Of a stretch of DNA of 64,000 nucleotides, positions 9,515 through 20,896 are shown one piece after another. The stretch is from Microglena sp. YARC. Taxonomy: Eukaryota; Chlorophyta; Chlorophyceae; Chlamydomonadales; Chlamydomonadaceae. The position numbers and the translations under genes are program-made. The stretch is taken from contig CM039465.1 in the NCBI GenBank assembly GCA_022414725.1, positions 24,227,466 through 24,291,465 on the forward strand, read 5' to 3'. A model generated the notes under the pieces. The model did not search any database, was not told where the DNA came from, and saw nothing but the letters and a program-made list of their open reading frames with translations. The number at the start of each line of letters is the position of its first letter. The first letter of the stretch is position 1.

Positions 9515-10223
9515 TGGGATTGGTGACCAAAGTGGTTCAGGAGGTGGTGTTGGTGGTGATTGTGGTAGTGGTGGTGAAGGTGGTGGTGGTGGTGGTGGTG
9601 ACGAAAGTGGTTGAGGAGGTGGTGTTAGTGGTGATTGTGGTGTTGTTGGTGGTGTTTGTGTTTGTGTGTGGTGTGTGTGGTGTGGTGTTGGTGTGTGTTG
9701 GGTGGTGCTCTGGTGGTGTTGGTGGTGTTGGGTGGTAGTGATGTTGGTGGTGTTGGTGATGTTGTTGGTAGTGGTGGTAGTGGTGGTGAAGGTGGTGGTG
9801 GTGGTGGTGGTGAAGGTAGTGGTGGTGGTGGTGAAGGTGGTGGTCGAAGTAGACATGCCCAAAAGGCTGCCATGAAAACATGATCATGTAAATCATAAAC
9901 ATGACATAAGGCGGACAAAAACATGAACAACGAGTCCTAGGCGCGTCGCAAGTGACGCGTAAAATTGGTGGAGAGTGTTGGCTATCGGAATGGAGTGCAG
10001 CAGACCGAATCCAGGGTTGGCGACAGGGCCAGGGGCCAGTTAGGACAGGGTTTCTAGTGGTCGTGTCAGTCGAATGGACGGACAACGGGGTGACCCTGAG
10101 GGCTCCCGTCTACCAGAAAGGGGGCTCTGAAAAAAAACATAAGCATGACATAAAGCAGACATAAACATAAACATAAACTAAAACATGAATATAAACATAA
10201 ACATGAGCATGTCTGGCAGATAC

Positions 10224-10646
10224 CTTGACAAACCACTCCATCAGCTCGCACTCTGAGATGCCCTCCCCAGTTTGAGCCAAGGGAAACTGCACCAATGTGG
10301 CCAAGCCACGCTCTTGATCCCACCTGAGTAGGCCCATGACACCACCCTTTCTAAGACCCAGACCCAGCAGGGGGGGCCCTAGCCCAAAGCCCACCAGTGA
10401 GGGGCCTAGGCTGAAGCCCAGCATGGGCTTGGGACCCGGGCCCAGGTGGGGGGCAGTAGCGGACGAGGGAGGTTGGGGGTCTGCGAGGTATTGTATACAG
10501 CGCCCATGAAGCAGGGAGGAGCCGAAGGGGGGCCAGTCCAGCTCGATGTCGGTCGCTGAAGGCCCTAGACAAACAGATCTGGTGACCGCATGCGTAGCAG
10601 GCCTTGAGGCTATCAGCCTTGATAGTAGCACGCGAAGGGGATACAT
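10224..10646 (-). CDS. BCKDH complex E2 subunit, exon 1 (transit peptide and lipoyl start)
   Basis: First coding exon: 141 codons from ATG 10646 to a GTCAAG|GTATCT donor in phase 0. Residues 1-30 (MYPLRVLLSRLIASRPATHA...) are rich in Arg, Ser and Ala with no acidic residue, as expected for a mitochondrial transit peptide. A Gly/Pro/Leu-rich low-complexity stretch of about 70 residues follows. The exon ends with VQFPLAQTGEGISECELMEW, the first strand of the lipoyl domain in plant-type branched-chain E2. The start is chosen as the only ATG giving a targeting sequence in this frame. With exons 2 and 3, 305 codons are visible. The low-complexity linker is unusual for the family and may vary. Confidence 0.88.
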
Positions 10647-11110
10647 GGCATTAGTTTGAGAAAGAGGACGAGGGCGAGCTGAGGAATGTTCGGGAATAGG
10701 TGTCGAGTCAATGGCACGTCGTCAAATTCGCCATGGAGGGGAACTAGGGTTTTGTTTACTGTCTTGGTTGTGTCGGTGCGAGCCAGGGTGGGAGCCAGAG
10801 GTGCTAGGTGGGAGCCCCCGTGGGAGCCTGGGGTGGGAGGGTGGGTCCGGGGGGTGGGTCCTGAGGGTGGTAGCTGGGTGTCGGGGCAGGCGGGCAGCAG
10901 TTAGGGCCGGGCTTATATCCTCTTCGAGCTCAGAGTGTAGGGGGGACCTCGGACATCTGAAGGTGATGAGGACGTGACTCGACGTGACGCGACTTCCAAC
11001 CTGCTGCCGCTTGTCACGACAGGCGCCTATACCGGTCCGGGCGATGGTCGGGGCGTTGGTCGACGGTATGGAACGTCTCCAAAGCCCAGCACTATAGATC
11101 CAGTTGTTGT
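10647..11110. other. Upstream region of the E2 gene
   Basis: This should contain the 5' UTR and promoter of the minus-strand E2 gene. The plus strand is G-rich (10780-10890, repeated gggtgggagcc). I see no convincing TATA element or other motif at a fixed distance from the ATG. No gene on the plus strand is supported. Confidence 0.45.
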
Positions 11111-11129
11111 AGGATTTGTTTAATTCAGG

Positions 11130-11335
11130 AGGTCAAAACTCGAAAGTTGCCAATTTGAATACCGGTACGAGAAGAAGCCGTCCAGGTTTGGTAAACGTAG
11201 TCCAGGTTTGGGGCAAAGTGTCCAGGCACGTCCAGGTTTTATTTAGAGTGAAACCTAGCGTCTCGTCCAGGTTACGTCCAGGTTTGAAACCTAGACATAA
11301 ACCTGGACTTAAACCTAGACCCCTATAGGTTAGAA
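11130..11335. repeat. Repeats of gtccaggttt / aaacctagac
   Basis: At least six copies of gtccaggt(tt), partly in inverted orientation (aaacctggac, aaacctagac), are scattered over about 200 bp and can fold on themselves. No coding potential. 11336-11731 beyond it shows nothing recognisable. Confidence 0.6.
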
Positions 11336-11731
11336 CTAGACCCCCTCGGCAGGCTCTCACCGGTACCGCTAGAAATAGATATGAGCCGAATCTGGCTCCG
11401 GAACCAGAAATGTAATGAAACAAGGGAGGCTCCAGTAAAGAGAATTATCTAGGGACTGGCATATCATATGCTGTTGACCAAAGGCGAGTATGATATTAGG
11501 GCGCGCAGGGCTTAGGCCTATGGCGCCACTTTTACGTAAGGGCAACGACGTTTTCGGCGAATTTAATCTTCCATACTGCATCATAGCAAGAGTAGTCGAG
11601 TACTTGGGCCCAACTTTAATTGTGTCTTCTCAGACAGCTCTATGTCGAAGGCCAGGCTCGGTGGTGGAGCGAGATCCGAACTCCGGAGCCCGCCTGGTGA
11701 TCTTTTCCCGGTATGTGATGTTCAAGTGGTT

Positions 11732-12037
11732 AAGTCATCGGACCAAGTTGCAAGCTTTGTCTAGGTAGCCACGAAGTATGCTTGGGGGATGCATAGGGTA
11801 CATCTACATGCATGTAGGGGGGAAGCTCTGGCTAGGCCTCATGGGCACCATGAACACTCCCTACATAGGCAAGCCTTTATGGGGGTGCCGAAGCAGTGTC
11901 ATGTGCCATATATCTGCAAGTTCATGGCACATGGTGCACACCTAGCAGCTCTACCTCCTATGGATGTGTACTCCATGCATCCCCCAAAAATGCCACATCG
12001 GCACCCAAACATAGCTTGCAACTTGGTCCGTTCACTT
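11732..12037. mobile_element. Foldback/MITE-like element with long imperfect TIRs
   Basis: The left end cggaccaagttgcaagct (11739-11756) is matched by agcttgcaacttggtccg at 12013-12030. The repeat extends outward imperfectly (aagtcat versus aagtgaa) and inward (gcttgggggatgcatagggt near 11780 against a degraded inverse near 11966-11990). That gives terminal inverted repeats of about 70 bp with gaps around a ~150-bp core. No ORF of note. A target-site duplication is not clear, so the exact ends are uncertain by several bases. Confidence 0.6.
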
Positions 12038-12727
12038 GTATGTTTTAAAGTTTCACCCTTGGACCAAGGGCCTTGGTGTGTGTGTAACGTGAATAGGTTA
12101 TTTACATCAAATTTGAGGCATGGGAATAAAAGGAGCACCTGGCAAAAGGATGGCCATGCACCACATCATTTAATTAATTGTAATAAGGCCCAACTGCAAC
12201 CCATACCCAATGTGGTGAATCCATCTTCACATGAGATATAGACAAATAAACATACATTGGCTTAAACTTTGGGGACCCTATATCATCTGATATCATACAA
12301 ATTGCATCATATGATAGTGTCTATAATAGGTAACTTTAGCTTAGTGAGACTGCCGGCATCATATGATATCGTATGATATCATCTGATGACATGATATCAT
12401 GTCGCTGTTCCCTGCAGATAACCCTTGGCTCACACAATCTCCACCTAATTATCTTGTTGGAGTGTTGGCTTAGGGGTCTGTTCAAGGATACTCAGGGTAC
12501 TTTAAAAAACTTGTTTTTAAACCCCTCAGCGCATTTCGCACAATTTTCCCACCCCCTGTGGGCCCAGCGCGTAGTTTTTGCCCTTTTTGCACCTAAAAAG
12601 CGCTGACCAATGTGGCAAGAAGTAGTACTCCGGACTCAACAGCTTCAAAAAAAAAAACTTTTCATACCCCAAAACAAATGCCCGTTTAATGAGCCCAACT
12701 TAATCGAAGTAGCAGACTTTCAATTGA
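12038..12727. other. Unassigned sequence with GATATCATATGATATC-like palindromes
   Basis: 12280-12405 has repeated short palindromes made of catatgatatcg, gatatcat and atgatatcat. 12465-12700 is unique-looking sequence ending near the 3' tail of a LINE. I see no gene or element boundary that I can support. Confidence 0.4.
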
Positions 12728-14091
12728 AATTGAAATTGAAATTGTTACATCCGTGTAGAACCATTACTCACAGGACGTGAAGTTAAGGACACCATAGCGT
12801 AAGCCGGAGCTAGCTATAGTCACCGTAGGGCCATCTCAGTAAAAAGAATTGCCACCGATGCCTGACCGGCAGGCACCGTTGCCACATCATGCCAGTGCAG
12901 CTTAATACGGGGGTTTTTCACCCCGGTTGGGAAGCACCGACACAATGCAGCTGGCAAGACAAAACCTGAGAGGGGGGGACGGTCTGTGTGCTAGTCCCCG
13001 GGTACCGACCCGGGGTGTGCTTCCATAAACCGTCTGCACTGTAAAATACTCTGAAAGCTAGTGATGGTGTGGGAGTGGACTGTGTCCGCCAGTTTGAGGG
13101 CACATGATCTCTGAAGTCCAAGAGTGGACATAGAAGTCAGAAAAGAGGTTGGAATAGTACCAGTTGTTCCAACAGTGATAACTTCATAGTGAACGAGGTA
13201 TCCAGTCGATCTAAGGCCATTTACTAATTCAACATGCTGGGCGTGTTTAGTTATAAACTTAATAGCATGGTTGGTATCAGAGCAGTATCCAAGCTCAAGA
13301 ACCCAGAGTTCTTTATCAGACATACAGATAGGAGAGTCTATGTCAGGTAGGACGGCAAGGTCAGGTCTCATTCTCTTCCAGTCCTCTACAGTAATAGTGG
13401 AGGGGCGTAACCAGTCAGGGAGACGTTTGCCCAGGACCCCCCTGGGGAGGTCCTCTTCCTTGCCAGCGTCCATGATCATTCTGCGGGATCCCAGGGCTCC
13501 GGTGCAAATGGCCTTGTGGATGAGTCGCACTGCGGCGTCATGTCTCTTGATATAGAGCCCCTTGAAAGTCCGGTGTGTGCAGCCCGCCAGGATGTGGCCC
13601 GCTCCGTCCTCACAGGTGTGGCAAATGGGGCATAGGGAGTTCGTGGGTGGGTGAGTGCTGGTAATATAGGGGAGTTTCCAGCGGAATGCAAGTTTACGGT
13701 TCCACAGTCGACCCCAGCGGGCTTTAAGGATGTGGAATTTAGTTTTATGTTGGATAAGGGTTGAGGTCCAAAATGTGTTACTTGCTTGAGGAAGTTGGTG
13801 AGGAGTGTTATCAGCCCAGGTGGTTGCATAAATCCCTTTAAGAGGGTGTTGGCCTAGGTGGTAGCTAGTGGGCAGGTTAGAGGTGATACCTTGTGTAAGA
13901 TTAGGTGCTAGGATGCGTGGGGGAATATCTCCCATGGGTGTGCGAGGAGGTTGAACTGTGGGCCAGTAGACATTGTGGCGGGGGATTTCCCCAGTGTTGT
14001 CAGTAAAATTGGTGGAGGCAGGGTGCTCAGCTGCCTTGCGTGCCAGAATGTCTGCCCTGTCATTTCCAAGGATACCTGTGGGGGAACGGAC
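12728..14091 (-). mobile_element. Host LINE (LINE-H), 3' fragment: end of RNase H, zinc-binding domain, 3' tail
   Basis: Downstream-most of three pieces of one non-LTR element. From 14091 the minus strand reads VRSPTGILGNDRADILARKA, the last RNase H block with its conserved GN..AD. About 330 residues follow, to a stop at 12991. They hold a zinc-binding site CPICHTCEDGAGHILAGC, the RT-linked zinc domain seen at the C-terminus of many plant and algal LINEs. The 3' UTR (12990-12750) ends in a short hexamer tail of about four CAATTT-type units at 12728-12750. The reading frame resumes that of the piece at 21691-22320, from which it is separated by the nested insertions. Confidence 0.82.
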
Positions 14092-14299
14092 ATTACATTA
14101 CATTACATTACATTACATTACATTACATTACATTACATTACATTACATTACATTACATTACATTACATTACATTACATTACATTACATTACATTACATTA
14201 CATTACATTACATTACATTACATTACATTACATTACATTACATTACATTACATTACATTACATTACATTACATTACATTACATTACATTACATTACATT
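14092..14299. repeat. (CATTA)n array, left half
   Basis: An uninterrupted array of about 41 CATTA units. On the minus strand it is (TAATG)n, the same pentamer that forms the 3' tail of the LINE 3' ends at 21439-21690 and 33292-33314. The Copia element at 14300 separates it from the right half at 21221-21438. The pentamer ORFs (ITLHY repeats) have no protein meaning. Confidence 0.95.
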
Positions 14300-14623
14300 T
14301 ATCAGCATGTATAGCGGTGCTCTCACGCGTTTTATGACTTGGTGACTACTTATGTACTCCCTTAGAACTATCGGCTCTCCTGAGCCAGCTTCCCGTGGGA
14401 CTGAGTCATCTTGAGATGACTCAGTGGCAGCTTCCTGTCACCTACGTCTCCGGTCTGATCTGTACCCTGTTAGGTTCCTGTCTACCGCCTCCTTTCACCA
14501 CAGGTGCCCCTTTATGGGTCTCCTGTGTCTGTAACGTTATCCTTGTCTCCGTGTATAGATTGGTGCGTCTGTTCCGCTGCTTTAATCTACTGTCCACTCT
14601 ACCGGAGTGATTTCAAGCTGATA
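14300..14623 (+). repeat. 5' LTR of Copia-1
   Basis: 324 bp from tatcagcatgtatagcggtg to ttcaagctgata. The inverted ends TATCAGC/GCTGATA are shared with the LTRs at 24065-24447 (degraded start tgtcagc) and 52739-53095, which marks one family. The short ORF at 14395-14610 recurs in the 3' LTR and is not a gene. Confidence 0.93.
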
Positions 14624-14657
14624 GGTTACTGGGCTCCTCATCACTACCACTGCTTTG

Positions 14658-16809
14658 ATAATGCAACTTCCGCGAGGGCCTCCTGCCGGCTTTGTGAAAC
14701 TTACCAAACTTAATGGTGTTTCATGGGCTCGTGGGATCCGCAGTGTCATTGTGAGCAATGGATGCGACCGAATCCTCCCAACGGGGGTGAAGGTTCCTCT
14801 GGATTGGCTAGACGACTGTGCGCCAGCGGCCTCTGCTGCCGGAGAGGAGGATCCTTCCGCCATCAAGGAAGTAACCCCCCCGGTCAATCCTCCAACTTTA
14901 CGGTTCCTTCTCTCAATGTTCGACGCCTTTCCTCAGATGTTGAGGATGTCCTGATGAAGCTGTGTTGTGTACAGACACAGATCATCCGTTGTGCATCAGA
15001 CCCGCAGCCTCCTTTCGTCCCTTTCAATTATGATGAAGACTACTCTACTACTACTGATGATGAGGAGGACTTGAAGAGTGCTACGAGTGCTGACTTCGGT
15101 GGCGTGACCCCATCTGCTGCTGCCACTCGTGTCTTTGAGACTTCCGCTGTTTCGCCGGTGTATGAGCCTGCTGATCAGCAGATGCCTAATCGAGAGCTTT
15201 CGCCTGTGTATCAGCCTCAGCCTTCGTCGGCGCCTCCCTTTGAGCCTGTTCCCCCGGCTTACCCGGAGGTGGCTAAGCCCACTTTCTTGAAGGGCTTTGC
15301 TTCTTTTTCCTTTGCATCTGCCCCCATGGAGCGTGGCCTCCCTGGCTACCACACTCGCTCTCGCGAGGCTGCTGTTTCCTCTGCACGCACCTCTGCTGCT
15401 GGTGCCTCCCTGGAACCCCCTCCGCCTCCGCCGGTGGAGCTGCCTCCTGCCCCTGGCCCTCCTCCTATGCTATATACGCGGTCATGCGAATCTTGGAGCA
15501 TCTGCTCACTGGTGGATCTCCTCCGACTTTGAACTTGCGGGACTACCGCCTGATCAACCAGGATCGACGGGATGGTGAGTCCTTGAACCGCTCTTTGTAC
15601 GGTCGGATGGATATGCAGGCTACAATGGCAAATGTTAGTGTGAAGCTGAGGCATCGCCGAGTGATGGCTTTCTCTGAGCTTGGTACCAGGTGTCGTTCTT
15701 TTCTTGGTCCAGTCACTTCTGGGATTCTGTATCCCCCAGATCATGGTGTTTCCTTTGGTGGTACAAGGCGTAGTGATCACAAGAAGCTTGGTTATCAGTT
15801 TGTGCGAGTGCCTGTCCCTCTGTGTCCTGTTAGCCCAGATTTCGAGCTGCTTATGAGTGTTGCGAGGTCCATTCCTGTGATTAGGAACATAGACGACCAG
15901 CGCGCTCTTGACGCTGGTCTTGCTGCGGAGTATTTCATGGACATTCGTAGGTCCTTGGCTCCTGTCCCTTCTGCGATTGGAGCTGGGTCTAATACCCTCA
16001 TTCATGGTGAGTCTCGGTTTGATCCTGCACTGTTCGGGTTCAGTGCACTGCCTCTCGAACGTCAGGAGTTCATGTGTTTAACTATGATGCTCGCGAACAT
16101 GGAGGACGATATGGTCAAGGTATACCAGGACTTTGCCACCCCTCGGGATATCCTTTTGGATATCCGGAAGACGCAGTCTGATGCCCTTGCCTCTAGAGTC
16201 CCTCTCATGCGTATCGAACTTCATAATGCGCACATGGGCCCTTCTGACCGTGTCGATGATTTCTTTCGCATGGTTCGCAGTCTGTGCACTGACCTCCGCA
16301 GTGCTGGACATCCTGTCACTCAGCGCCACGCCATGGAAACCATTGTGAATGGGATCCGTTTGATCCGATTTGAATCGCTGCGGATCCAGTACGGTATGAT
16401 GTTGGCTAACAGACAGACTGTAGATTACTGGTCTTGTCTGGAGGCATGTCGGTCTCTCGACATTTTGAACATTGCTCTCCCCAGGTCCGACTCCAGGCAT
16501 CCTGGTTGGTCCCGGGACGCTCCCCAGGTTCCTGCCAATGCTGCGTTTCAGCGTGGGCAGGGATCTGGTTCTCAGGGTTCTGGTTTTAACAAGCGACGTC
16601 TGGATTGCACTTGGGGCCCATGCCTCAGCAAGACGACCCACTCGGAGGATCGCTGTTTCACGAAGCATCCGCACCTGCGTAAGACCAAGCCTGGTGCACC
16701 GGTTACCAATCCGGTGCCCATGGCCTTGGCCCTTCCAGGTGTGCTTACTCCGCGGCAGCTGGCCTCCTTGCAGGCTCAGATTGATGGGTATGCTTTGGAC
16801 AAGAAATAG
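14658..16809 (+). pseudogene. Copia-1 gag region (frameshifted)
   Basis: The start is ATG 14658 (MQLPRGPPAGF...), conserved in the related copies at 24483 and 53132. The reading frame moves near 14900 and again near 15480, giving three overlapping ORFs. The middle part has an acidic stretch (DDEEDL) and a Pro-rich linker. The third ORF (15484-16809, 441 codons) holds the structural core (helical, ALDAGLAAEYF, LMRIELHNAHMG). It ends with a zinc-knuckle variant C-X4-C-X5-H-X4-C (CTWGPCLSKTTHSEDRC) instead of the usual CX2CX4HX4C. Gag packages the element RNA. The frameshifts could be decay or read error. Confidence 0.8.
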
Positions 16810-16811
16810 GA

Positions 16812-17151
16812 GGTACGCTCTGTCCTTTTCTCTTGCACTGCGAAATTTTCAAATGTCTGCAGCCCGAGCCTGTCTGAGGGTGTCTGGCATGTTGATTCTG
16901 GAGCTGGGATGTCAATCACAGGTGATATGTCTTTGTTCACTGTGTTTCATGCTTCTGAGACTGGGCCAGCAGTTAAATTTGGTGATGGTGTGGTTCAACG
17001 GTCTGTGGGTCAGGTTTCTATTGTGTTATGTAGTGATTGGTTACCAACACCAATCACTTTAACCAATGTTCTCTACATCCCACACTGTCCGGTGAACCTC
17101 ATGTCAGTAAATGCTGTTTGCCCATGCTCACAACTGCAAGATTTCTTTTGA
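16812..17151 (+). pseudogene. Copia-1 aspartic protease
   Basis: Downstream of the gag stop the frame reads HVDSGAGMSITGDMSLF, the Copia protease active site (DSGA) followed by the usual S-x-H/I-T-G region. LTNVLYIPHCPVNLMSVN follows, the conserved strand before the integrase. The frame stops at 17149 and coding shifts to the next ORF (17111-17659), which overlaps it. The protease processes Gag-Pol. Confidence 0.82.
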
Positions 17152-18942
17152 TAGTCTTAGTTGTACTGCCACACAGGGCTCTTCTGTTCTGTGGTCTTTC
17201 CCTGCCTCCAGTGATGGTGTGTACAAGTTTGCATGTAGGCCTTGTCACACCCCTCGTGGCCGTTTGTATGGTGCTGAAGATTATCCAGCTTTTGCTCTTG
17301 ATGTTGATGAGGATGGTGGAGTTGTGATCCCTACCACTCCTGAATGGTTGTGGCATAGGCGGCTGGGTCACCCTGGCTATGATGCCATGCACAACCTTGT
17401 AAGGAAGGGTTTGGTTCAGAACTTACCCCTCACTCTCCAACAGGTGCAAAGACTGTCTAAGATCCCATGTGATGCTTGTCAGAAGGCAAAGGGAAAACGT
17501 ATCCCTTTTCCTAAAGAAAGCAAAACTAGGATCCGTGCCCCATTACAACGCCTTCACTTGGACATCATGGGCCATTTAATATTAGGGGCTTGCGTGGGGA
17601 GTTTTATGTTCTGTGTCTCACTGACCAATACTCTGGCTATGCTGAGGTCTTGTGCTTGAGAACCAGGGATGAAGCTCCCTTAGCAGTTCAAACTACCATC
17701 CTCAGATGGATGACTCAGCTGCATGGATTTGTTTTCAAGTGTCTTAGGTCTGACAGGGCTAAGGAATTTATAGTGAAGTGGTTCGAGGATTGGTTAGAAT
17801 CGGTTGGTGCTGTGCATGAATTGTCCATGGCTTACACTGCTCAGCAGAATGCGACTGTGGAACGGTACAATGGGGTCCTTCAGAACGTAGCTAGGAGCAT
17901 TCACTTGGAGTCTAAGCTCACTAAGTCCTTCTGGCCCTATGCCTTCCTCGCCGCGTGTTACCTACGCAACCGGCTGCCTAATCAGGGTGACAAGACTCCT
18001 TATGAGTTGTTCTTTGGGGTTCTACCTGATGTATCGTTATTGCGCGTGTTCGGGTGCCCATGCTATGTTACCTTAGTGAATGGGAAGAAGCGCAATAAGC
18101 TTGACGAAATGGCGTTATCTGGTAGACTGGTTGGGTATTCTCTGGTGAGTAAGGGTTATTTTGTTTGGGTTCCGAAGTTGCGCCAGGTGGTAGAGAGTCG
18201 TGATGTGCTCTTCTATGAACAGTTTAGCTATAACTGTATCCCTGGGCTCTTTCCCTATGATGGATCTCAGTATTTTTCTCGCACCCCTGCCGCTATCATC
18301 GGTAAAGGGCTTGATACTACTGACAATGTCCTGGGCCCTTTACCAACCCCGATTGTTGACCGCTTTACTGGTCATGGGATGACGATGCGTCCCAGGCCAG
18401 GTAATGATGGTGCTGTATCGCGTGCGGCGGCATTGGGCCAGGGGGAGTCTGATGTTCCTTCAAGCTCTAATTTATTCGAATCTCAGGGGGTCGCCGGGCC
18501 TTCCTCTGCGCCACGTTTCGTCGGTGAAGTCGTAGGATTAGGACAGCCTCGGGTCATAGTGGAACCTAGTACAGGTCCACTGCCCACTAGTCGCCACCCC
18601 CCGTCCACCTATTCGGATAGCTCGCGGGAGTTGTTGATCACTTCACCCCCTGCTATACCTGGTGGTTTATACCGGACCAGGCATTGCGACGATGTGGCCG
18701 TCACAGATGATGTGAGTGATGACCTCGAACACTGGTCCGGGTCAGATACTGCGTATGGCTGGGGTGTTCCAGTGTACCCAGGCTTCGACGATTTAGAGGC
18801 AAAGGAGGCCGGCCTTGTTCAACCACGCATGAGTGCTGCGCTGGGGCTTTATTACCGGTTACTGCTGATACTGCTGATATCCCCGCTGCCCATGTACAAG
18901 TACACTGCTTGTACGTGGGGCTTTTATTTCTACCTCTACTGA
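17111..18942 (+). pseudogene. Copia-1 integrase (two overlapping ORFs)
   Basis: 17111-17659 has the N-terminal HHCC zinc module (HRRLGHPG ... CDACQKAK) and the first catalytic Asp (LHLDIMG). Coding shifts frame near 17600 and continues to 18942 with SDRAKEF (second Asp; the usual SDNGGEF is altered) and ATVERYN (catalytic Glu). TPYELFFG and FGCPCYV follow, both typical of Copia integrase. A long Ser/Pro/Gly-rich linker leads towards the RT. The catalytic triad residues are present but two neighbouring conserved residues are changed, and the frame is broken, so activity is doubtful. Confidence 0.85.
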
Positions 18943-18961
18943 ACTCTCTTATAAAGCTGCA

Positions 18962-20504
18962 ATGTTACCTACCAACCCTGACAGAGATCTCTGGCTGCAG
19001 GCTATGAAGGATGAGATGGCCTCCCTCCATGCTCATGGCACTTGGGTCCTCACTCCACAGCCTCCTAGGCAGAGGATTCTATCTGGCAGATGGTTATTTG
19101 TCAAGAAACATGGGGCTGATGGTTCTTTGCGTTTTAAAGCTCGTTTTGTAGTTCGTGGTTTTCTGCAACGTCCTGGGCTGGACTACCATGATGTATATGC
19201 CCCCGTCTCCTCTAAACCAGGTCTTCGTGTGCTCCTTGCTGCCATCACTCATAGGAAGATGTTTGTGAGGCAGCTAGACATCAAGACTGCATTCTTGAAT
19301 GCCAACCTGGAACCTGGTCTAGACCTGTTCTGTTACCAGCCTGAGGGCTTTCATGAACTTGGTCCTGACAATGTTCCCCTTGTGTGTAAGCTGATTAAAT
19401 CTCTTTATGGTTTGAAGCAGGCACCCAGGGCTTGGAGCAAAGATGTAAAGCAGGTTTTTGGTTGCCCACGGTTTTACCATGTGCAAAGCTGAACCTGCTC
19501 TGTATTTCAGGAGGGATTCTACTGGTGGGTGGAGCTATGTCCTGACCTATGTGGATGACTTTATCTGTGCTTTTAGTGAGCTGCATAGGTATGCCTTGCT
19601 GATCAAGGCTATGGAAGCAGCTGGGTGGGAAGTCAAGGAAATGGGTGTACCTGTCCAGTTCCTTTCATTGGACATGACTTGTACACTTGATTCTGACGGC
19701 AGGTGTGTTAAGATCGACCTCTCCCAGCACTCCTACATTGTTGAGCTGGTGGAGCAGTTTGGTCTCACTGCTGCTACCAAGCCCAAGTTTTCAGTTCCCA
19801 TGTCCAAGTGCACTGTCACTGATCCTCCTGGAGAACCTCTGGCCTCTAATAGCCAGTACCTCTCTCTTGTGGGGGCTCTGCTGTACCTGGCTACCTGCAC
19901 AAGGCCTGATATTTCTTTTGCTGTTAGCTACCTGTCCAGGTTTTCTGCTCAACCCACTGCCCCCCTGTGGGCTGCAGCCAAGCGCTTGCTTTTGTATTTG
20001 AGAGAACATTCCCATCTGGGCCTCACTTACACTCACAGCCCTGGTTTCTCTTTTACTGTCTTTAGTGACTCATCCTTTGCTGATGATGGGTCTGACAGGA
20101 GATCTCAGACTGGCTATGCTGTGCTCGCTGGAGGCTGCCTTGTGAACTGGATGAGCAAAAGGCAACCCACTGTTGCTGTTAGCTCCAGTGAGGCTGAGTA
20201 TCAGGCCCTGTCTCAGACTGCCAGGGAGGTGCAATGGTTGAAAAAGTTGAGAATTGATCTAGGGCTGCCTTGTGACCTGGTCACCATTCAGGGTGACAAC
20301 TTGGGGTCCTTGAGCTGGGCCAATGACTGTCAGCTGCTCCCTCGCAACAAGCACATTGATGTCATCCATCACTATATCCAGGAGCTGGTGGAGGATGGCC
20401 AGGTGGATGTTGCCTATGTTAACACTAAGGACAACTGTGCTGACCCCTTCACCAAGCCCTTGATCCTATGGTGTTCTGGCGTTTCATTCGCATGTTTGGA
20501 ATGA
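18962..20504 (+). pseudogene. Copia-1 reverse transcriptase and RNase H
   Basis: 18962-19492 encodes the RT fingers and palm (WLQAMKDEMASL, KARFVVRGF, VRQLDIKTAFLNANLE, SLYGLKQAPRAW). One frameshift near 19460 leads to 19458-20504, with the catalytic YVDD (LTYVDDFICAF), GALLYLATCTRPDISFAVS, and the Copia RNase H (DSSFADD, SRTGY-like SQTGYAVLAG, SSSEAEYQAL, KHIDVIHHYI, CADPFTKPL). All hallmark motifs are intact apart from the frameshift. 20505-20896 is the 3' untranslated part, with repeated ttttggttacat, a T run and a purine motif gtggag just before the 3' LTR. Confidence 0.9.
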
Positions 20505-20896
20505 CTGCTTCTCCTTAAACCAATTTTTTGGTTACATGTATTCTAGAATTTTGGTTACATGTATTCTGGAATTTTTGGTTACATTTAGAGTTTCTTTAAG
20601 TTATCATTGATTGGCATTAGGTTCCTATTCCCGGATCGGGTTTTCTATACCGTTGTTACCCGACTTTGATATTTAGTTGTCCTCTTATATCCACTTGGCA
20701 AATTTTGGTTCTTTGCCTTGCTTCATACCTTCCCTTACACCCTTCGGGTTTCATTTGAAGTTTCTCTCGAATTTTTTTTCTTTCGGAGTTCTTTGATTTT
20801 TTTTTTTTTTTTTTTTAATTTGTTACATATAGTTCTATGTCACCAGTGCCATAGGTGGAGTAGTACTATTGTATGTCACCTGTGTCATAGGTGGAG

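Larger units (their letters stand above)
8586..10223. repeat. Intron 1 of the E2 gene: microsatellites
   Basis: Besides the three exon-edge copies, this intron holds a (GT)n/G run at 8766-8812 and a long (GGT)n-like tract at 9532-9846. It also has short A-rich motifs aacataaacat around 10140-10210, next to the exon 1 donor. Around 9010-9065 lies a copy of a dispersed motif (aaatttctggctggag, then aaccaagttcaagt) found in several other places in the window. The Thr/His/Pro-rich ORFs are microsatellite translations. Confidence 0.75.

Noticed and set aside
9248..10085. Threonine/histidine-rich and valine-rich ORFs
   Set aside because: Translations of a (GGT)n/(ACC)n microsatellite in intron 1 of the E2 gene.
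11789..12241. 150-codon ORF within the foldback element
   Set aside because: It spans the inverted repeats of the element and shows no domain or codon pattern.
14092..14299. Long ORFs of ITLHY repeats in three frames
   Set aside because: They are translations of the (CATTA)n pentamer array; any stop-free pentamer repeat is open in all frames.
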